The notes beneath the pieces were generated by a model that was not told where the DNA came from, ran no database searches, and worked only from the letters and a program-made list of their open reading frames with translations. Shown here piece after piece: positions 61,567 to 64,000 of a DNA stretch of 64,000 bases. This stretch comes from Trichomonas vaginalis G3. Taxonomy: Eukaryota; Parabasalia; Trichomonadida; Trichomonadidae. The stretch lies in contig NC_067207.1 of the NCBI RefSeq assembly GCF_026262505.1, positions 6,766,252 through 6,830,251 on the forward strand, in the 5' to 3' direction. Numbering within the stretch: position 1 is the first letter of the stretch; each line of letters begins with the position of its first letter. Made by a program: the position numbers and the translations under genes.

Positions 61567-63540
61567 TTAAAAATTAAATAAATTTGCTTTCTTGGCATAA
61601 TTTGAGGCGGTTTTCCTATAAAAGTCTCTGATTGTGATATCGGCATCATGCAAAATTAAAAATTTAACTATTTCTTGATTCTGTTTAGCTGCTGCATAGT
61701 GAAGTGCTGTTTTTCCATAATTATCTGTCAAATTCACATCAGCTTTATTTGAAGCAATGAGTTCCACCAATCCAATGTTGTTGTTTACAACTGCGTAATG
61801 AAGTGCGGTTTTTCCTATATTATCCGTTTCATTGATATTTATTCCGTGCAATATAAGGAGTTCTGCAGCATTTTTCCGATTGTTCAGTACTGCATAATGG
61901 AGTGCCACTTTTCCCATATTATCTTTAGAATTGAGATCTGCACCATGAGAGATAATGAGTTTTAATGAATTAGTTATTTCATTCATTGCTGCATAATGAA
62001 GAGGTGTTTTTCCACTATAATCTTTAAGGTTGAGATCTGCCATATTTGTAATGAGATATTCAACTATAATTGAATGTTCCTTTGAAGCAGCAAGATGAAG
62101 ACTTGTTTTTCCATTATTATCTTGTGCATTTATGTCTGCTCCTTTAGAAATAAGAAGCTCCATAACACTGTGCATTGAATTACTTGCTGCGATGTAATGT
62201 AAAGGAGAATATCCATTATTGTCTTTTTGGTTAATATCGACTCCATGATTTATAAGAAAATTGGATATTTCAGCCTGGTAATGTTCAAGTGCAATGTGTA
62301 AAAAATTTTTACCTTCACCATTTTTCTCATCGAAATTAGATCCATGTGCAATGAGAATTTTAGCAATCTCTTTATAATTTGACATAATTGCATAATAAAG
62401 CGCCGATTTTCCATTTTTGTCTTTAAGATTTACATCTGCATTATGAGAAACTAAAAATTTTGCAATTTTATCATAGTTTTTTCTTGATGCAATATGAAGT
62501 GCAGTCCTTCCATTCATATCTTTTGCATTAACATCTGCTCCATGTGAGATAAGAATTTTTATTGTTTTCATAGAACCGCATTCTGTCGCAATGTGAAGAG
62601 CCATTTTTCCATCTATGTTAGTGGCGTTAATATCATTGCATTTTGAGATAAGATGTTCAACCAGTGGAGGAAGATTAAATGCAGGAGAAGCAACCAAGCA
62701 GCTATTGATATCCTTTGTTTGATCTAAATAAACTAAAAATGCTTGTATGTTATTGTGTAAAATACAGTGGTCTAAATTTATTATCAAGTTATATTCGTTC
62801 ATTAAGAATGTGATAAAATCAATGTTGTGTGAAATAATGGCATATTCCATGCATTTTTCTTTTGGTCTTATTTTTTTCAAACATTCACTTATTATTTCAG
62901 GATTTCCGCCTAAAAATGAGAAACGAAGACATGTTTGTGTGATTAGAGAGTTGTATTTTGATCTTAGGAACTTAAAACAAGAAGCTGCACCATGGTAACT
63001 GCATAATTCAAGTAATGAATACTCTCTTCCATCATTTGATGGATATAATGTAAGTCTAATACTGATATTTGGATGGAAACTTGATTTTTCTGATAAATCA
63101 ATGAATATCTTTAAGTCATCGTTCATTATTGCACGAAACATTGGATCAGCATCATGCATATTAGGAGAAAGACGTTTTCTTTCAAAGTGTTTAATCCAAT
63201 TTTCAGTTTCTGAGTTAAAGACAAATCCATACTCCTTGTAGAAAAAGAAATCAAATTCTGTTGAAATATCATATATTTCACACTTCGAATCATCATAAAT
63301 CTTTTTGATAAGCGACCAATATGAGTTTAAATATCGATTATTATATATCGATATACAATTCGAAATTTTGCTAATAATAGCAGCTGGTGGGACTTTGTAT
63401 CGCTCTATCAAAGTGTATTTAATGTGATTGAATATTCTATTTATTTCTTCGCCATCTGTGGTTTTAACTCTGTACAATTCGCAATATGCATCATGAAAGT
63501 CTCTGCACATGTCGATAGCATCATCATATGGAGATCCCAT
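61567..63540 (-). CDS. ankyrin-repeat protein with DUF3447-type N-terminus (657 aa)
   Basis: Start chosen at 63540 (MGSPYDDAIDMCRDFHDAYC), with ATCATTTTCAAT, an initiator-like block, directly before it. The frame extends 12 codons further but without support. Residues about 1 to 270 are the N-terminal domain (LLELCSYHGAASCFKFLRSK, FSFLGGNPEIISECLKKIR, CMEYAIISHNIDFITFLM). About 12 ankyrin repeats follow (KMALHIATECGSMKTIKILI; KTALHYAVVNNNIGLVELI). This is the best-preserved member of the family in the window. Probably cytosolic. Confidence 0.9.
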   Translation of the reverse strand: MGSPYDDAIDMCRDFHDAYCELYRVKTTDGEEINRIFNHIKYTLIERYKVPPAAIISKISNCISIYNNRYLNSYWSLIKKIYDDSKCEIYDISTEFDFFFYKEYGFVFNSETENWIKHFERKRLSPNMHDADPMFRAIMNDDLKIFIDLSEKSSFHPNISIRLTLYPSNDGREYSLLELCSYHGAASCFKFLRSKYNSLITQTCLRFSFLGGNPEIISECLKKIRPKEKCMEYAIISHNIDFITFLMNEYNLIINLDHCILHNNIQAFLVYLDQTKDINSCLVASPAFNLPPLVEHLISKCNDINATNIDGKMALHIATECGSMKTIKILISHGADVNAKDMNGRTALHIASRKNYDKIAKFLVSHNADVNLKDKNGKSALYYAIMSNYKEIAKILIAHGSNFDEKNGEGKNFLHIALEHYQAEISNFLINHGVDINQKDNNGYSPLHYIAASNSMHSVMELLISKGADINAQDNNGKTSLHLAASKEHSIIVEYLITNMADLNLKDYSGKTPLHYAAMNEITNSLKLIISHGADLNSKDNMGKVALHYAVLNNRKNAAELLILHGININETDNIGKTALHYAVVNNNIGLVELIASNKADVNLTDNYGKTALHYAAAKQNQEIVKFLILHDADITIRDFYRKTASNYAKKANLFNF

Positions 63541-64000
63541 ATTGAAAATGATGGAAAAAATTGAATTAACTATCAATTATATAATTCATATTATAGATTA
63601 ATTTCAAAAATGGTGTTAAGTTTCATATTTTGTCCGAAGTGATGGAAATTTTCGGGTCAATTTTAAAATTTTCCGAAAATTTAACCTGTCCTGATGTCTT
63701 TGTAGTATTATTTGCTGTCACTATGTAATAAACAGAAATTCATCAAAAGTGATAACTCTCAATTTTTTGACATTTGTAAATTCTAAATTGAATGAGAAAA
63801 ATGAAATAATACTAAGCACAATACAATATTCTAGATTTAATTATAATTAGGAAAAGTTAGTTTTGAGAGTACTTTTCATAGGCATATAGAATGAAATCTT
63901 CTGAAAAATAATATCACATAAACTCATATTATTTTCTAATATCTAACTATTTTATATAAAAATCAAATTCAATGATCTTAAAAGCGAAGGATAAACCTCA
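63541..64000. other. intergenic to window end
   Basis: About 460 AT-rich bases. No gene is supported. Confidence 0.4.

Overview
The window reads as nuclear DNA of a parabasalid protist, most likely a Tritrichomonas-like trichomonad. Inference rests on: very AT-rich intergenic DNA; a spliced small gene whose intron has the trichomonad GTATGT donor and CTAACAAACAG branch/acceptor; large ankyrin genes with the trichomonad-type N-terminal domain; a BspA-like leucine-rich-repeat gene; and a large Maverick/Polinton next to a Kolobok-type transposon.

Bases 1 to about 20421 are most of one Maverick/Polinton; its left end lies outside the window. It carries an integrase, a family B DNA polymerase, a packaging-type ATPase, a superfamily 3 helicase, a capsid-like block, an HNH-endonuclease-like gene and many small unknown genes. 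About a dozen small genes look whole and most large genes are broken, so it is a fossil. It also holds a 22-bp palindromic repeat array between two divergent genes, a 48-bp perfect inverted repeat around one gene, and shared T-rich start-site motifs.

Bases 20554 to 26585 held a host membrane-protein gene (minus strand) that two elements have split. One is a 2.18-kb element at 20622..22800 with 66-bp identical inverted repeats, AG...CT ends and a 6-bp target duplication. These are Polinton hallmarks, but it carries only five small genes, two of them related amphipathic proteins (both starting MAAG, then FKKLWD). The other is a 2.43-kb Kolobok-type transposon at 22942..25368 in a TTAA duplication. 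Across both insertions the host frame continues, through a transmembrane helix to a stop. The 2.18-kb element looks like a satellite of Mavericks and is the most novel item in the window.

Bases 27000 to 64000 are host DNA. Genes include an ankyrin/zinc-finger protein, a small spliced gene, a PP1-type phosphatase, a metallo-beta-lactamase-fold hydrolase with a possible hydrogenosomal leader, three large ankyrin genes plus one N-terminal relic, a 1058-residue leucine-rich-repeat protein, a coiled-coil protein, a tRNA-Val, a PP2A-scaffold-like HEAT protein, membrane and unknown proteins, and a BspA-like gene. Several carry a single in-frame stop or frameshift. Two TA-flanked mariner-type miniature elements and several strong hairpins lie in the intergenic DNA. 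No operon-like organisation is apparent in the host part; the genes appear to be independent units.
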